A stretch of DNA of 64,000 bases from Brachycybe producta. Its lineage: Eukaryota; Arthropoda; Diplopoda; Playtdesmida; Andrognathidae. Of this stretch, positions 11,501 through 27,400 are shown one piece after another. The DNA lies in NCBI GenBank assembly GCA_036925085.1, contig JAUPFP010000057.1, forward strand, positions 248,001-312,000, in the 5' to 3' direction. Each line of letters begins with the position of its first letter. The first letter of the stretch is position 1. The notes under the pieces were generated by a model. It was not told where the DNA came from. It did no database searches and saw only the letters and a program-made list of their open reading frames with translations. Both the position numbers and the translations under genes were made by a program.

Positions 11501-14500
11501 AACCAAAAAACTACTTGAGATATTTTGAAACTGATTTCACCAGTGTGTTCAGAATCAAAAAATCTATAAGAATCAGTAAGAAATTCATTTGTTAGTTAAA
11601 GTAAATCTAACAATAATTAACAAAAAACGATACATTTCGTTTTTAATTAACAAACAAAAAAAAATGTTTTCACAAAACGTAACTTAACCATAAAACTACT
11701 TGAGATATTTTGAAACTGATTTCATCAGTGTGTTCAGAATCAAAAAATCTATAAGAATCTTTAAAAAATTCATTTTTTGGTTAAAGTAAACCTAACAATA
11801 ATTAACAAAAAAACGATACATTTCGTTTTTAATTAACAAACAAAGAAAAAAACATGGTTTTCACAAAATGTAACATAACCAAAAAACTACTTGAGATATT
11901 TTGAAACTGATTTCACCAGTGTGTTCAGAATCAAAAAATCTGTAAGAATCTGTAAGAAATTCATTTGTTAGTTAAAGTAAATCTAACAATAATTAACAAA
12001 AAACGATACATTTGGTTTTTAATTAACAAACAAAGAAAAAAACATGGTTTTCACAAAATGTAACATAACCAAAAAACTACTTGAGATATTTTGAAACTGA
12101 TTTCACCAGTGTGTTCAGAATCAAAAAATCTGTAAGAATCTGTAAGAAATTCATTTGTTAGTTAAAGTAAATCTAACAATAATTAACAAAAAACGATACA
12201 TTTGGTTTTTAATTAACAAACAAAGAAAAAAACATGGTTTTCACAAAATGTAACATAACCAAAAAACTACTTGAGATATTTTGAAACTGATTTCACCAGT
12301 GTGTTCAGAATCAAAAAATCTATAAGAATCTTTAAAAAATTCATTTTTTGGTTAAAGTAAACCTAACAATAATTAACAAAAAAACGATACATTTCGTTTT
12401 TAATTAACAAATAAAGAAAAAAACATGGTTTTTACAAAATGTAACATAACCAAAAAACTACTTGAGATATTTTGAAACTGATTTCACCAGTGTGTTCAGA
12501 ATCAAAAAATCTGTAAGAATCTGTAAGAAATTCATTTGTTAGTTAAAGTAAATCTAACAATAATTAACAAAAAACGATACATTTGGTTTTTAATTAACAA
12601 ACAAAAAAAAAAACATGGTTTTCACAAAATGTAACATAACCAAAAAACTACTTGAGATATTTTGAAACTGATTTCAGCTGTGTTCAGAATCAAAAAATCT
12701 ATAAGAATCAGTAAGAAATTCATTTGTTAGTTAAAGTAAATCTAACAATAATTAACAAAAAACGATACATTTCGTTTTTAATTAACAAACAAAAAAAAAT
12801 GTTGTTTTCACAAAATGTAACTTAACCATAAAACTACTTGAGATATTTTGAAACTGATTTCATCAGTGTGTTCAGAATCAAAAAATCTATAAGAATCTTT
12901 AAAAAATTCATTTTTTGGTTAAAGTAAACCTAACAATAATTAACAAAAAAACGATACATTTCGTTTTTAATTAACAAACAAAAAAAAAACGTGGTTTTCA
13001 CAAAATGTAACATAACCAAAAAACTACTTGAGATATTTTGAAACTGATTTCACCAGTGTGTTCAGAATCAAACAATCTGTAAGAATCTGTAAGAAATTCA
13101 TTTGTTAGTTAAAGTAAATCTAACAATAATTAACAAAAAACGATACATTTGGTTTTTAATTAACAAACAAAGAAAAAAACATGGTTTTCACAAAATGTAA
13201 CATAACCAAAAAACTACTTGAGATATTTTGAAACTGATTTCACCAGTGTGTTCAGAATCAAAAAATCTATAAGAATCTTTAAAAAATTCATTTTTTGGTT
13301 AAAGTAAACCTAACAATAATTAACAAAAAAACGATACATTTCGTTTTTAATTAACAAATAAAGAAAAAAACATGGTTTTTACAAAATGTAACATAACCAA
13401 AAAACTACTTGAGATATTTTGAAACTGATTTTACCAGTCTGTTCAGAATCAAAAAATCTGTAAGATTCTGTAAGAAATTCATTTGTTAGTTAAAGGAAAT
13501 CTAACAATAATTAACAAAAAACGATACATTTGGTTTGTAATTAACAAACAAAGAAAAAAACATGGTTTTCACAAAATGTAACATAACCAAAAAACTACTT
13601 GAGATATTTTGAAACTGATTTCACCAGTGTGTTCAGAATCAAAAAATCTGTAAGAATCTGTAAGAAATTCATTTGTTAGTTAAAGTAAATCTAACAATAA
13701 TTAACAAAAAACGATACATTTGGTTTTTAATTAACAAACAAAGAAAAAAACATGGTTTTCACAAAATGTAACATAACCAAAAAACTACTTGAGATATTTT
13801 GAAACTGATTTCACCAGTGTGTTCAGAATCAAAAAATCTATAAGAATCTTTAAAAAATTCATTTTTTGGTTAAAGTAAACCTAACAATAATTAACAAAAA
13901 AACGATACATTTCGTTTTTAATTAACAAACAAAAAAAAAACATGGTTTTCACAAAATGTAACATAACCAAAAAACTACTTGAGATATTTTGAAACTGATT
14001 TCAGCTGTGTTCAGAATCAAAAAATCTATAAGAATCAGTAAGAAATTCATTTGTTAGTTAAAGTAAATCTAACAATAATTAACAAAAAACGATACATTTC
14101 GTTTTTAATTAACAAACAAAAAAAAATGTTGTTTTCACAAAATGTAACTTAACCATAAAACTACTTGAGATATTTTGAAACTGATTTCATCAGTGTGTTC
14201 AGAATCAAAAAATCTATAAGAATCTTTAAAAAATTCATTTTTTGGTTAAAGTAAACCTAACAATAATTAACAAAAAAACGATACATTTCGTTTTTAATTA
14301 ACAAACAAAAAAAAAACGTGGTTTTCACAAAATGTAACATAACCAAAAAACTACTTGAGATATTTTGAAACTGATTTCACCAGTGTGTTCAGAATCAAAA
14401 AATCTGTAAGAATCTGTAAGAAATTCATTTGTTAGTTAAAGTAAATCTAACAATAATTAACAAAAAACGATACATTTGGTTTTTAATTAACAAACAAAGA

Positions 14501-17500
14501 AAAAAACATGGTTTTCACAAAATGTAACATAACCAAAAAACTACTTGAGATATTTTGAAACTGATTTCACCAGTGTGTTCAGAATCAAAAAATCTATAAG
14601 AATCTTTAAAAAATTCATTTTTTGGTTAAAGTAAACCTAACAATAATTAACAAAAAAACGATACATTTCGTTTTTAATTAACAAATAAAGAAAAAAACAT
14701 GGTTTTTACAAAATGTAACATAACCAAAAAACTACTTGAGATATTTTGAAACTGATTTTACCAGTCTGTTCAGAATCAAAAAATCTGTAAGATTCTGTAA
14801 GAAATTCATTTGTTAGTTAAAGGAAATCTAACAATAATTAACAAAAAACGATACATTTGGTTTGTAATTAACAAACAAAGAAAAAAACATGGTTTTCACA
14901 AAATGTAACATAACCAAAAAACTACTTGAGATATTTTGAAACTGATTTCACCAGTGTGTTCAGAATCAAAAAATCTGTAAGAATCTGTAAGAAATTCATT
15001 TGTTAGTTAAAGTAAATCTAACAATAATTAACAAAAAACGATACATTTGGTTTTTAATTAACAAACAAAGAAAAAAACATGGTTTTCACAAAATGTAACA
15101 TAACCAAAAAACTACTTGAGATATTTTGAAACTGATTTCACCAGTGTGTTCAGAATCAAAAAATCTATAAGAATCTTTAAAAAATTCATTTTTTGGTTAA
15201 AGTAAACCTAACAATAATTAACAAAAAAACGATACATTTCGTTTTTAATTAACAAACAAAAAAAAAACGTGGTTTTCACAAAATGTAACATAACCAAAAA
15301 ACTACTTGAGATATTTTGAAACTGATTTCACCAGTGTGTTCAGAATCAAAAAATCTGTAAGAATCTGTAAGAAATTCATTTGTTAGTTAAAGTAAATCTA
15401 ACAATAATTAACAAAAAACGATACATTTGGTTTTTAATTAACAAACAAAAAAAAAAACATGGTTTTCACAAAATGTAACATAACCAAAAAACTACTTGAG
15501 ATATTTTGAAACTGATTTCAGCTGTGTTCAGAATCAAAAAATCTATAAGAATCAGTAAGAAATTCATTTGTTAGTTAAAGTAAATCTAACAATAATTAAC
15601 AAAAAACGATACATTTCGTTTTTAATTAACAAACAAAAAAAAATGTTGTTTTCACAAAATGTAACTTAACCATAAAACTACTTGAGATATTTTGAAACTG
15701 ATTTCATCAGTGTGTTCAGAATCAAAAAATCTATAAGAATCTTTAAAAAATTCATTTTTTGGTTAAAGTAAACCTAACAATAATTAACAAAAAAACGATA
15801 CATTTCGTTTTTAATTAACAAACAAAAAAAAAACGTGGTTTTCACAAAATGTAACATAACCAAAAAACTACTTGAGATATTTTGAAACTGATTTCACCAG
15901 TGTGTTCAGAATCAAAAAATCTGTAAGAATCTGTAAGAAATTCATTTGTTAGTTAAAGTAAATCTAACAATAATTAACAAAAAACGATACATTTGGTTTT
16001 TAATTAACAAACAAAGAAAAAAACATGGTTTTCACAAAATGTAACATAACCAAAAAACTACTTGAGATATTTTGAAACTGATTTCACCAGTGTGTTCAGA
16101 ATCAAAAAATCTGTAAGAATCTGTAAGAAATTCATTTGTTAGTTAAAGTAAATCTAACAATAATTAACAAAAAACGATACATTTGGTTTTTAATTAACAA
16201 ACAAAGAAAAAAACATGGTTTTCACAAAATGTAACATAACCAAAAAACTACTTGAGATATTTTGAAACTGATTTCACCAGTGTGTTCAGAATCAAAAAAT
16301 CTATAAGAATCTTTAAAAAATTCATTTTTTGGTTAAAGTAAACCTAACAATAATTAACAAAAAAACGATACATTTCGTTTTTAATTAACAAATAAAGAAA
16401 AAAACATGGTTTTTACAAAATGTAACATAACCAAAAAACTACTTGAGATATTTTGAAACTGATTTCACCAGTGTGTTCAGAATCAAAAAATCTGTAAGAA
16501 TCTGTAAGAAATTCATTTGTTAGTTAAAGTAAATCTAACAATAATTAACAAAAAACGATACATTTGGTTTTTAATTAACAAACAAAAAAAAAAACATGGT
16601 TTTCACAAAATGTAACATAACCAAAAAACTACTTGAGATATTTTGAAACTGATTTCAGCTGTGTTCAGAATCAAAAAATCTATAAGAATCAGTAAGAAAT
16701 TCATTTGTTAGTTAAAGTAAATCTAACAATAATTAACAAAAAACGATACATTTCGTTTTTAATTAACAAACAAAAAAAAATGTTGTTTTCACAAAATGTA
16801 ACTTAACCATAAAACTACTTGAGATATTTTGAAACTGATTTCATCAGTGTGTTCAGAATCAAAAAATCTATAAGAATCTTTAAAAAATTCATTTTTTGGT
16901 TAAAGTAAACCTAACAATAATTAACAAAAAAACGATACATTTCGTTTTTAATTAACAAACAAAAAAAAAACGTGGTTTTCACAAAATGTAACATAACCAA
17001 AAAACTACTTGAGATATTTTGAAACTGATTTCACCAGTGTGTTCAGAATCAAAAAATCTGTAAGAATCTGTAAGAAATTCATTTGTTAGTTAAAGTAAAT
17101 CTAACAATAATTAACAAAAAACGATACATTTGGTTTTTAATTAACAAACAAAGAAAAAAACATGGTTTTCACAAAATGTAACATAACCAAAAAACTACTT
17201 GAGATATTTTGAAACTGATTTCACCAGTGTGTTCAGAATCAAAAAATCTATAAGAATCTTTAAAAAATTCATTTTTTGGTTAAAGTAAACCTAACAATAA
17301 TTAACAAAAAAACGATACATTTCGTTTTTAATTAACAAATAAAGAAAAAAACATGGTTTTTACAAAATGTAACATAACCAAAAAACTACTTGAGATATTT
17401 TGAAACTGATTTTACCAGTCTGTTCAGAATCAAAAAATCTGTAAGATTCTGTAAGAAATTCATTTGTTAGTTAAAGGAAATCTAACAATAATTAACAAAA

Positions 17501-20500
17501 AACGATACATTTGGTTTGTAATTAACAAACAAAGAAAAAAACATGGTTTTCACAAAATGTAACATAACCAAAAAACTACTTGAGATATTTTGAAACTGAT
17601 TTCATCAGTGTGTTCAGAATCAAAAAATCTATAAGAATCTTTAAAAAATTCATTTTTTGGTTAAAGTAAACCTAACAATAATTAACAAAAAAACGATACA
17701 TTTCGTTTTTAATTAACAAACAAAGAAAAAAACATGGTTTTCACAAAATGTAACATAACCAAAAAACTACTTGAGATATTTTGAAACTGATTTCATCAGT
17801 GTGTTCAGAATCAAAAAATCTATAAGAATCTTTAAAAAATTCATTTTTTGGTTAAAGTAAACCTAACAATAATTAACAAAAAAACGATACATTTGGTTTT
17901 TAATTAACAAACAAAAAAAAAAACATGGTTTTCACAAAATGTAACATAACCAAAAAACTACTTGAGATATTTTGAAACTGATTTCAGCTGTGTGTTCAGA
18001 ATCAAAAAATCTATAAGAATCAGTAAGAAATTCATTTGTTAGTTAAAGTAAATCTAACAATAATTAACAAAAAACGATACATTTCGTTTTTAATTAACAA
18101 ACAAAAAAAAATGTTGTTTTCACAAAATGTAACTTAACCATAAAACTACTTGAGATATTTTGAAACTGATTTCATCAGTGTGTTCAGAATCAAAAAATCT
18201 ATAAGAATCTTTAAAAAATTCATTTTTTGGTTAAAGTAAACCTAACAATAATTAACAAAAAAACGATACATTTCGTTTTTAATTAACAAACAAAAAAAAA
18301 ACGTGGTTTTCACAAAATGTAACATAACCAAAAAACTACTTGAGATATTTTGAAACTGATTTCACCAGTGTGTTCAGAATCAAAAAATCTGTAAGAATCT
18401 GTAAGAAATTCATTTGTTAGTTAAAGTAAATCTAACAATAATTAACAAAAAACGATACATTTGGTTTTTAATTAACAAACAAAGAAAAAAACATGGTTTT
18501 CACAAAATGTAACATAACCAAAAAACTACTTGAGATATTTTGAAACTGATTTCACCAATGTGTTCAGAATCAAAAAATCTATAAGAATCTTTAAAAAATT
18601 CATTTTTTGGTTAAAGTAAACCTAACAATAATTAACAAAAAAACGATACATTTCGTTTTTAATTAACAAATAAAGAAAAAAACATGGTTTTTACAAAATG
18701 TAACATAACCAAAAAACTACTTGAGATATTTTGAAACTGATTTTACCAGTCTGTTCAGAATCAAAAAATCTGTAAGATTCTGTAAGAAATTCATTTGTTA
18801 GTTAAAGGAAATCTAACAATAATTAACAAAAAACGATACATTTGGTTTGTAATTAACAAACAAAGAAAAAAACATGGTTTTCACAAAATGTAACATAACC
18901 AAAAAACTACTTGAGATATTTTGAAACTGATTTCACCAGTGTGTTCAGAATCAAAAAATCTGTAAGAATCTGTAAGAAATTCATTTGTTAGTTAAAGTAA
19001 ATCTAACAATAATTAACAAAAAACGATACATTTGGTTTTTAATTAACAAACAAAGAAAAAAACATGGTTTTCACAAAATGTAACATAACCAAAAAACTAC
19101 TTGAGATATTTTGAAACTGATTTCACCAGTGTGTTCAGAATCAAAAAATCTATAAGAATCTTTAAAAAATTCATTTTTTGGTTAAAGTAAACCTAACAAT
19201 AATTAACAAAAAAACGATACATTTCGTTTTTAATTAACAAATAAAGAAAAAAACATGGTTTTTACAAAATGTAACATAACCAAAAAACTACTTGAGATAT
19301 TTTGAAACTGATTTCACCAGTGTGTTCAGAATCAAAAAATCTGTAAGAATCTGTAAGAAATTCATTTGTTAGTTAAAGTAAATCTAACAATAATTAACAA
19401 AAAACGATACATTTGGTTTTTAATTAACAAACAAAAAAAAAAACATGGTTTTCACAAAATGTAACATAACCAAAAAACTACTTGAGATATTTTGAAACTG
19501 ATTTCAGCTGTGTTCAGAATCAAAAAATCTATAAGAATCAGTAAGAAATTCATTTGTTAGTTAAAGTAAATCTAACAATAATTAACAAAAAACGATACAT
19601 TTCGTTTTTAATTAACAAACAAAAAAAAATGTTGTTTTCACAAAATGTAACTTAACCATAAAACTACTTGAGATATTTTGAAACTGATTTCATCAGTGTG
19701 TTCAGAATCAAAAAATCTATAAGAATCTTTAAAAAATTCATTTTTTGGTTAAAGTAAACCTAACAATAATTAACAAAAAAACGATACATTTCGTTTTTAA
19801 TTAACAAACAAAAAAAAAACGTGGTTTTCACAAAATGTAACATAACCAAAAAACTACTTGAGATATTTTGAAACTGATTTCACCAGTGTGTTCAGAATCA
19901 AAAAATCTGTAAGAATCTGTAAGAAATTCATTTGTTAGTTAAAGTAAATCTAACAATAATTAACAAAAAACGATACATTTGGTTTTTAATTAACAAACAA
20001 AGAAAAAAACATGGTTTTCACAAAATGTAACATAACCAAAAAACTACTTGAGATATTTTGAAACTGATTTCACCAGTGTGTTCAGAATCAAAAAATCTAT
20101 AAGAATCTTTAAAAAATTCATTTTTTGGTTAAAGTAAACCTAACAATAATTAACAAAAAAACGATACATTTCGTTTTTAATTAACAAATAAAGAAAAAAA
20201 CATGGTTTTTACAAAATGTAACATAACCAAAAAACTACTTGAGATATTTTGAAACTGATTTTACCAGTCTGTTCAGAATCAAAAAATCTGTAAGATTCTG
20301 TAAGAAATTCATTTGTTAGTTAAAGGAAATCTAACAATAATTAACAAAAAACGATACATTTGGTTTGTAATTAACAAACAAAGAAAAAAACATGGTTTTC
20401 ACAAAATGTAACATAACCAAACAACTACTTGAGATATTTTGAAACTGATTTCATCAGTGTGTTCAGAATCAAAAAATCTATAAGAATCTTTAAAAAATTC

Positions 20501-23500
20501 ATTTTTTGGTTAAAGTAAACCTAACAATAATTAACAAAAAAACGATACATTTCGTTTTTAATTAACAAACAAAAAAAAAACGTGGTTTTCACAAAATGTA
20601 ACATAACCAAAAAACTACTTGAGATATTTTGAAACTGATTTCACCAGTGTGTTCAGAATCAAAAAATCTATAAGAATCTTTAAAAAATTCATTTTTTGGT
20701 TAAAGTAAACCTAACAATAATTAACAAAAAAACGATACATTTCGTTTTTAATTAACAAACAAAAAAAAAACGTGGTTTTCACAAAATGTAACATAACCAA
20801 AAAACTACTTGAGATATTTTGAAACTGATTTCATCAGTGTGTTCAGAATCAAAAAATCTATAAGAATCTTTAAAAAATTCATTTTTTGGTTAAAGTAAAC
20901 CTAACAATAATTAACAAAAAAACGATACATTTCGTTTTTAATTAACAAACAAAAAAAAAACGTGGTTTTCACAAAATGTAACATAACCAAAAAACTACTT
21001 GAGATATTTTGAAACTGATTTCACCAGTGTTCAGAATCAAAAAATATGTAAGAATCATTAAAAAATTCATTTTTTGGTTAAAGTAAACCTAACAATAATT
21101 AACAAAAAAACGATACATTTCGTTTTTAATTAACAAACAAAAAAAAAACGTGGTTTTCACAAAATGTAACATAACCAAAAAACTACTTGAGATATTTTGA
21201 AACTGATTTCACCAGTGTGTTCAGAATCAAAAAATCTATAAGAATCTTTAAAAAATTCATTTTTTGGTTAAAGTAAACCTAACAATAATTAACAAAAAAA
21301 CGATACATTTCGTTTTTAATTAACAAACAAAAAAAAAACGTGGTTTTCACAAAATGTAACATAACCAAAAAACTACTTGAGATATTTTGAAACTGATTTC
21401 ATCAGTGTGTTCAGAATCAAAAAATCTATAAGAATCAGTAAGAAATTCATTTGTTAGTTAAAGTAAATCTAACAATAATTAACAAAAAACGATACATTTC
21501 GTTTTTAATTAACAAACAAAAAAAAATGTTGTTTTCACAAAATGTAACTTAACCATAAAACTACTTGAGATATTTTGAAACTGATTTCATCAGTGTGTTC
21601 AGAATCAAAAAATCTATAAGAATCTTTAAAAAATTCATTTTTTGGTTAAAGTAAACCTAACAATAATTAACAAAAAAACGATACATTTCGTTTTTAATTA
21701 ACAAACAAAAAAAAAACGTGGTTTTCACAAAATGTAACATAACCAAAAAACTACTTGAGATATTTTGAAACTGATTTCACCAGTGTGTTCAGAATCAAAA
21801 AATCTGTAAGAATCTGTAAGAAATTCATTTGTTAGTTAAAGTAAATCTAACAATAATTAACAAAAAACGATACATTTGGTTTTTAATTAACAAACAAAGA
21901 AAAAAACATGGTTTTCACAAAATGTAACATAACCAAAAAACTACTTGAGATATTTTGAAACTGATTTCACCAGTGTGTTCAGAATCAAAAAATCTATAAG
22001 AATCTTTAAAAAATTCATTTTTTGGTTAAAGTAAACCTAACAATAATTAACAAAAAAACGATACATTTCGTTTTTAATTAACAAATAAAGAAAAAAACAT
22101 GGTTTTTACAAAATGTAACATAACCAAAAAACTACTTGAGATATTTTGAAACTGATTTCACCAGTGTGTTCAGAATCAAAAAATCTGTAAGAATCTGTAA
22201 GAAATTCATTTGTTAGTTAAAGTAAATCTAACAATAATTAACAAAAAACGATACATTTGGTTTTTAATTAACAAACAAAAAAAAAAACATGGTTTTCACA
22301 AAATGTAACATAACCAAAAAACTACTTGAGATATTTTGAAACTGATTTCATCAGTGTGTTCAGAATCAAAAAATCTATAAGAATCAGTAAGAAATTCATT
22401 TGTTAGTTAAAGTAAATCTAACAATAATTAACAAAAAACGATACATTTCGTTTTTAATTAACAAACAAAAAAAAATGTTGTTTTCACAAAATGTAACTTA
22501 ACCATAAAACTACTTGAGATATTTTGAAACTGATTTCATCAGTGTGTTCAGAATCAAAAAATCTATAAGAATCTTTAAAAAATTCATTTTTTGGTTAAAG
22601 TAAACCTAACAATAATTAACAAAAAAACGATACATTTCGTTTTTAATTAACAAACAAAAAAAAAACGTGGTTTTCACAAAATGTAACATAACCAAAAAAC
22701 TACTTGAGATATTTTGAAACTGATTTCACCAGTGTGTTCAGAATCAAAAAATCTGTAAGAATCTGTAAGAAATTCATTTGTTAGTTAAAGTAAATCTAAC
22801 AATAATTAACAAAAAACGATACATTTGGTTTTTAATTAACAAACAAAGAAAAAAACATGGTTTTCACAAAATGTAACATAACCAAAAAACTACTTGAGAT
22901 ATTTTGAAACTGATTTCACCAGTGTGTTCAGAATCAAAAAATCTATAAGAATCTTTAAAAAATTCATTTTTTGGTTAAAGTAAACCTAACAATAATTAAC
23001 AAAAAAACGATACATTTCGTTTTTAATTAACAAATAAAGAAAAAAACATGGTTTTTACAAAATGTAACATAACCAAAAAACTACTTGAGATATTTTGAAA
23101 CTGATTTTACCAGTCTGTTCAGAATCAAAAAATCTGTAAGATTCTGTAAGAAATTCATTTGTTAGTTAAAGGAAATCTAACAATAATTAACAAAAAACGA
23201 TACATTTGGTTTGTAATTAACAAACAAAGAAAAAAACATGGTTTTCACAAAATGTAACATAACCAAAAAACTACTTGAGATATTTTGAAACTGATTTCAT
23301 CAGTGTGTTCAGAATCAAAAAATCTATAAGAATCTTTAAAAAATTCATTTTTTGGTTAAAGTAAACCTAACAATAATTAACAAAAAAACGATACATTTCG
23401 TTTTTAATTAACAAACAAAAAAAAAACGTGGTTTTCACAAAATGTAACATAACCAAAAAACTACTTGAGATATTTTGAAACTGATTTCACCAGTGTGTTC

Positions 23501-24429
23501 AGAATCAAAAAATCTATAAGAATCTTTAAAAAATTCATTTTTTGGTTAAAGTAAACCTAACAATAATTAACAAAAAAACGATACATTTCGTTTTTAATTA
23601 ACAAACAAAAAAAAAACGTGGTTTTCACAAAATGTAACATAACCAAAAAACTACTTGAGATATTTTGAAACTGATTTCATCAGTGTGTTCAGAATCAAAA
23701 AATCTATAAGAATCTTTAAAAAATTCATTTTTTGGTTAAAGTAAACCTAACAATAATTAACAAAAAAACGATACATTTCGTTTTTAATTAACAAACAAAA
23801 AAAAAACGTGGTTTTCACAAAATGTAACATAACCAAAAAACTACTTGAGATATTTTGAAACTGATTTCACCAGTGTGTTCAGAATCAAAAAATATGTAAG
23901 AATCTTTAAAAAATTCATTTTTTGGTTAAAGTAAACCTAACAATAATTAACAAAAAAACGATACATTTCGTTTTTAATTAACAAACAAAAAAAAAACGTG
24001 GTTTTCACAAAATGTAACATAACCAAAAAACTACTTGAGATATTTTGAAACTGATTTCACCAGTGTGTTCAGAATCAAAAAATCTATAAGAATCTTTAAA
24101 AAATTCATTTTTTGGTTAAAGTAAACCTAACAATAATTAACAAAAAAACGATACATTTCGTTTTTAATTAACAAACAAAAAAAAAAACGTGGTTTTCACA
24201 AAATGTAACATAACCAAAAAACTACTTGAGATATTTTGAAACTGATTTCATCAGTGTGTTCAGAATCAAAAAATCTATAAGAATCTTTAAAAAATTCATT
24301 TTTTGGTTAAAGTAAACCTAACAATAATTAACAAAAAAACGATACATTTCGTTTTTAATTAACAAATAAAGAAAAAAACATGGTTTTTACAAAATGTAAC
24401 ATAACCAAAAAACTACTTGAGATATTTTG

Positions 24430-27400
24430 AAACTGATTTCAGCTGTGTGTTCAGAATCAAAAAATCTATAAGAATCAGTAAGAAATTCATTTGTTAGTTA
24501 AAGTAAATCTAACAATAATTAACAAAAAACGATACATTTCGTTTTTAATTAACAAACAAAAAAAAATGTTGTTTTCACAAAATGTAACTTAACCATAAAA
24601 CTACTTGAGATATTTTGAAACTGATTTCATCAGTGTGTTCAGAATCAAAAAATCTATAAGAATCTTTAAAAAATTCATTTTTTGGTTAAAGTAAACCTAA
24701 CAATAATTAACAAAAAAACGATACATTTCGTTTTTAATTAACAAACAAAAAAAAAAACGTGGTTTTCACAAAATGTAACATAACCAAAAAACTACTTGAG
24801 ATATTTTGAAACTGATTTCACCAGTGTGTTCAGAATCAAAAAATCTGTAAGAATCTGTAAGAAATTCATTTGTTAGTTAAAGTAAATCTAACAATAATTA
24901 ACAAAAAACGATACATTTGGTTTTTAATTAACAAACAAAGAAAAAAACATGGTTTTCACAAAATGTAACATAACCAAAAAACTACTTGAGATATTTTGAA
25001 ACTGATTTCACCAGTGTGTTCAGAATCAAAAAATCTATAAGAATCTTTAAAAAATTCATTTTTTGGTTAAAGTAAACCTAACAATAATTAACAAAAAAAC
25101 GATACATTTCGTTTTTAATTAACAAATAAAGAAAAAAACATGGTTTTTACAAAATGTAACATAACCAAAAAACTACTTGAGATATTTTGAAACTGATTTT
25201 ACCAGTCTGTTCAGAATCAAAAAATCTGTAAGATTCTGTAAGAAATTCATTTGTTAGTTAAAGGAAATCTAACAATAATTAACAAAAAACGATACATTTG
25301 GTTTGTAATTAACAAACAAAGAAAAAAACATGGTTTTCACAAAATGTAACATAACCAAAAAACTACTTGAGATATTTTGAAACTGATTTCACCAGTGTGT
25401 TCAGAATCAAAAAATCTGTAAGAATCTGTAAGAAATTCATTTGTTAGTTAAAGTAAATCTAACAATAATTAACAAAAAACGATACATTTGGTTTTTAATT
25501 AACAAACAAAGAAAAAAACATGGTTTTCACAAAATGTAACATAACCAAAAAACTACTTGAGATATTTTGAAACTGATTTCACCAGTGTGTTCAGAATCAA
25601 AAAATCTATAAGAATCTTTAAAAAATTCATTTTTTGGTTAAAGTAAACCTAACAATAATTAACAAAAAAACGATACATTTCGTTTTTAATTAACAAACAA
25701 AAAAAAAACGTGGTTTTCACAAAATGTAACATAACCAAAAAACTACTTGAGATATTTTGAAACTGATTTCACCAGTGTGTTCAGAATCAAAAAATCTATA
25801 AGAATCTTTAAAAAATTCATTTTTTGGTTAAAGTAAACCTAACAATAATTAACAAAAAAACGATACATTTCGTTTTTAATTAACAAACAAAAAAAACACG
25901 TGGTTTTCACAAAATGTAACATAACCAAAAAACTACTTGAGATATTTTGAAACTGATTTCATCAGTGTGTTCAAAATCAAAAAATCTATAAGAATCTTTA
26001 AAAAATTCATTTTTTGGTTAAAGTAAACCTAACAATAATTAACAAAAAAACGATACATTTCGTTTTTAATTAACAAACAAAAAAAAAACGTGGTTTTCAC
26101 AAAATGTAACATAACCAAAAAAGTACTTGAGATATTTTGAAACTGATTTCACCAGTGTGTTCAGAATCAAAAAATCTGTAAGAATCTGTAAGAAATTCAT
26201 TTGTTAGTTAAAGTAAATCTAACAATAATTAACAAAAAACGATACATTTGGTTTTTAATTAACAAACAAAGAAAAAAACATGGTTTTCACAAAATGTAAC
26301 ATAACCAAAAAACTACTTGAGATATTTTGAAACTGATTTCACCAGTGTGTTCAGAATCAAAAAATCTATAAGAATCTTTAAAAAATTCATTTTTTGGTTA
26401 AAGTAAACCTAACAATAATTAACAAAAAAACGATACATTTCGTTTTTAATTAACAAATAAAGAAAAAAACATGGTTTTTACAAAATGTAACATAACTAAA
26501 AAACTACTTGAGATATTTTGAAACTGATTTTACCAGTCTGTTCAGAATCAAAAAATCTGTAAGATTCTGTAAGAAATTCATTTTTTTGTTAAAGTAAACC
26601 TTACAATAATTAACAAAAAATGATACATTTCGTTTTTAATTAACAAACAAAAAAAAATGTTGTTTTCACAAAATGTAACTTAACCATAAAACTACTTGAG
26701 ATATTTTGAAACTGATTTCATCAGTGTGTTCAGAATCAAAAAATCTATAAGAATCTTTAAAAAATTCATTTTTTGGTTAAAGTAAACCTAACAATAATTA
26801 ACAAAAAAACGATACATTTCGTTTTTAATTAACAAACAAAAAAAAAACGTGGTTTTCACAAAATGTAACATAACCAAAAAACTACTTGAGATATTTTGAA
26901 ACTGATTTCACCAGTGTGTTCAGAATCAAAAAATCTGTAAGAATCTGTAAGAAATTCATTTGTTAGTTAAAGTAAATCTAACAATAATTAACAAAAAACG
27001 ATACATTTGGTTTTTAATTAACAAACAAAGAAAAAAACATGGTTTTCACAAAATGTAACATAACCAAAAAACTACTTGAGATATTTTGAAACTGATTTCA
27101 CCAGTGTGTTCAGAATCAAAAAATCTATAAGAATCAGTAAGAAATTCATTTGTTAGTTAAAGTAAATCTAACAATAATTAACAAAAAACGATACATTTCG
27201 TTTTTAATTAACAAACAAAAAAAAATGTTTTCACAAAATGTAACTTAACCATAAAACTACTTGAGATATTTTGAAACTGATTTCATCAGTGTGTTCAGAA
27301 TCAAAAAATCTATAAGAATCTTTAAAAAATTCATTTTTTGGTTAAAGTAAACCTAACAATAATTAACAAAAAAACGATACATTTCGTTTTTAATTAACAA

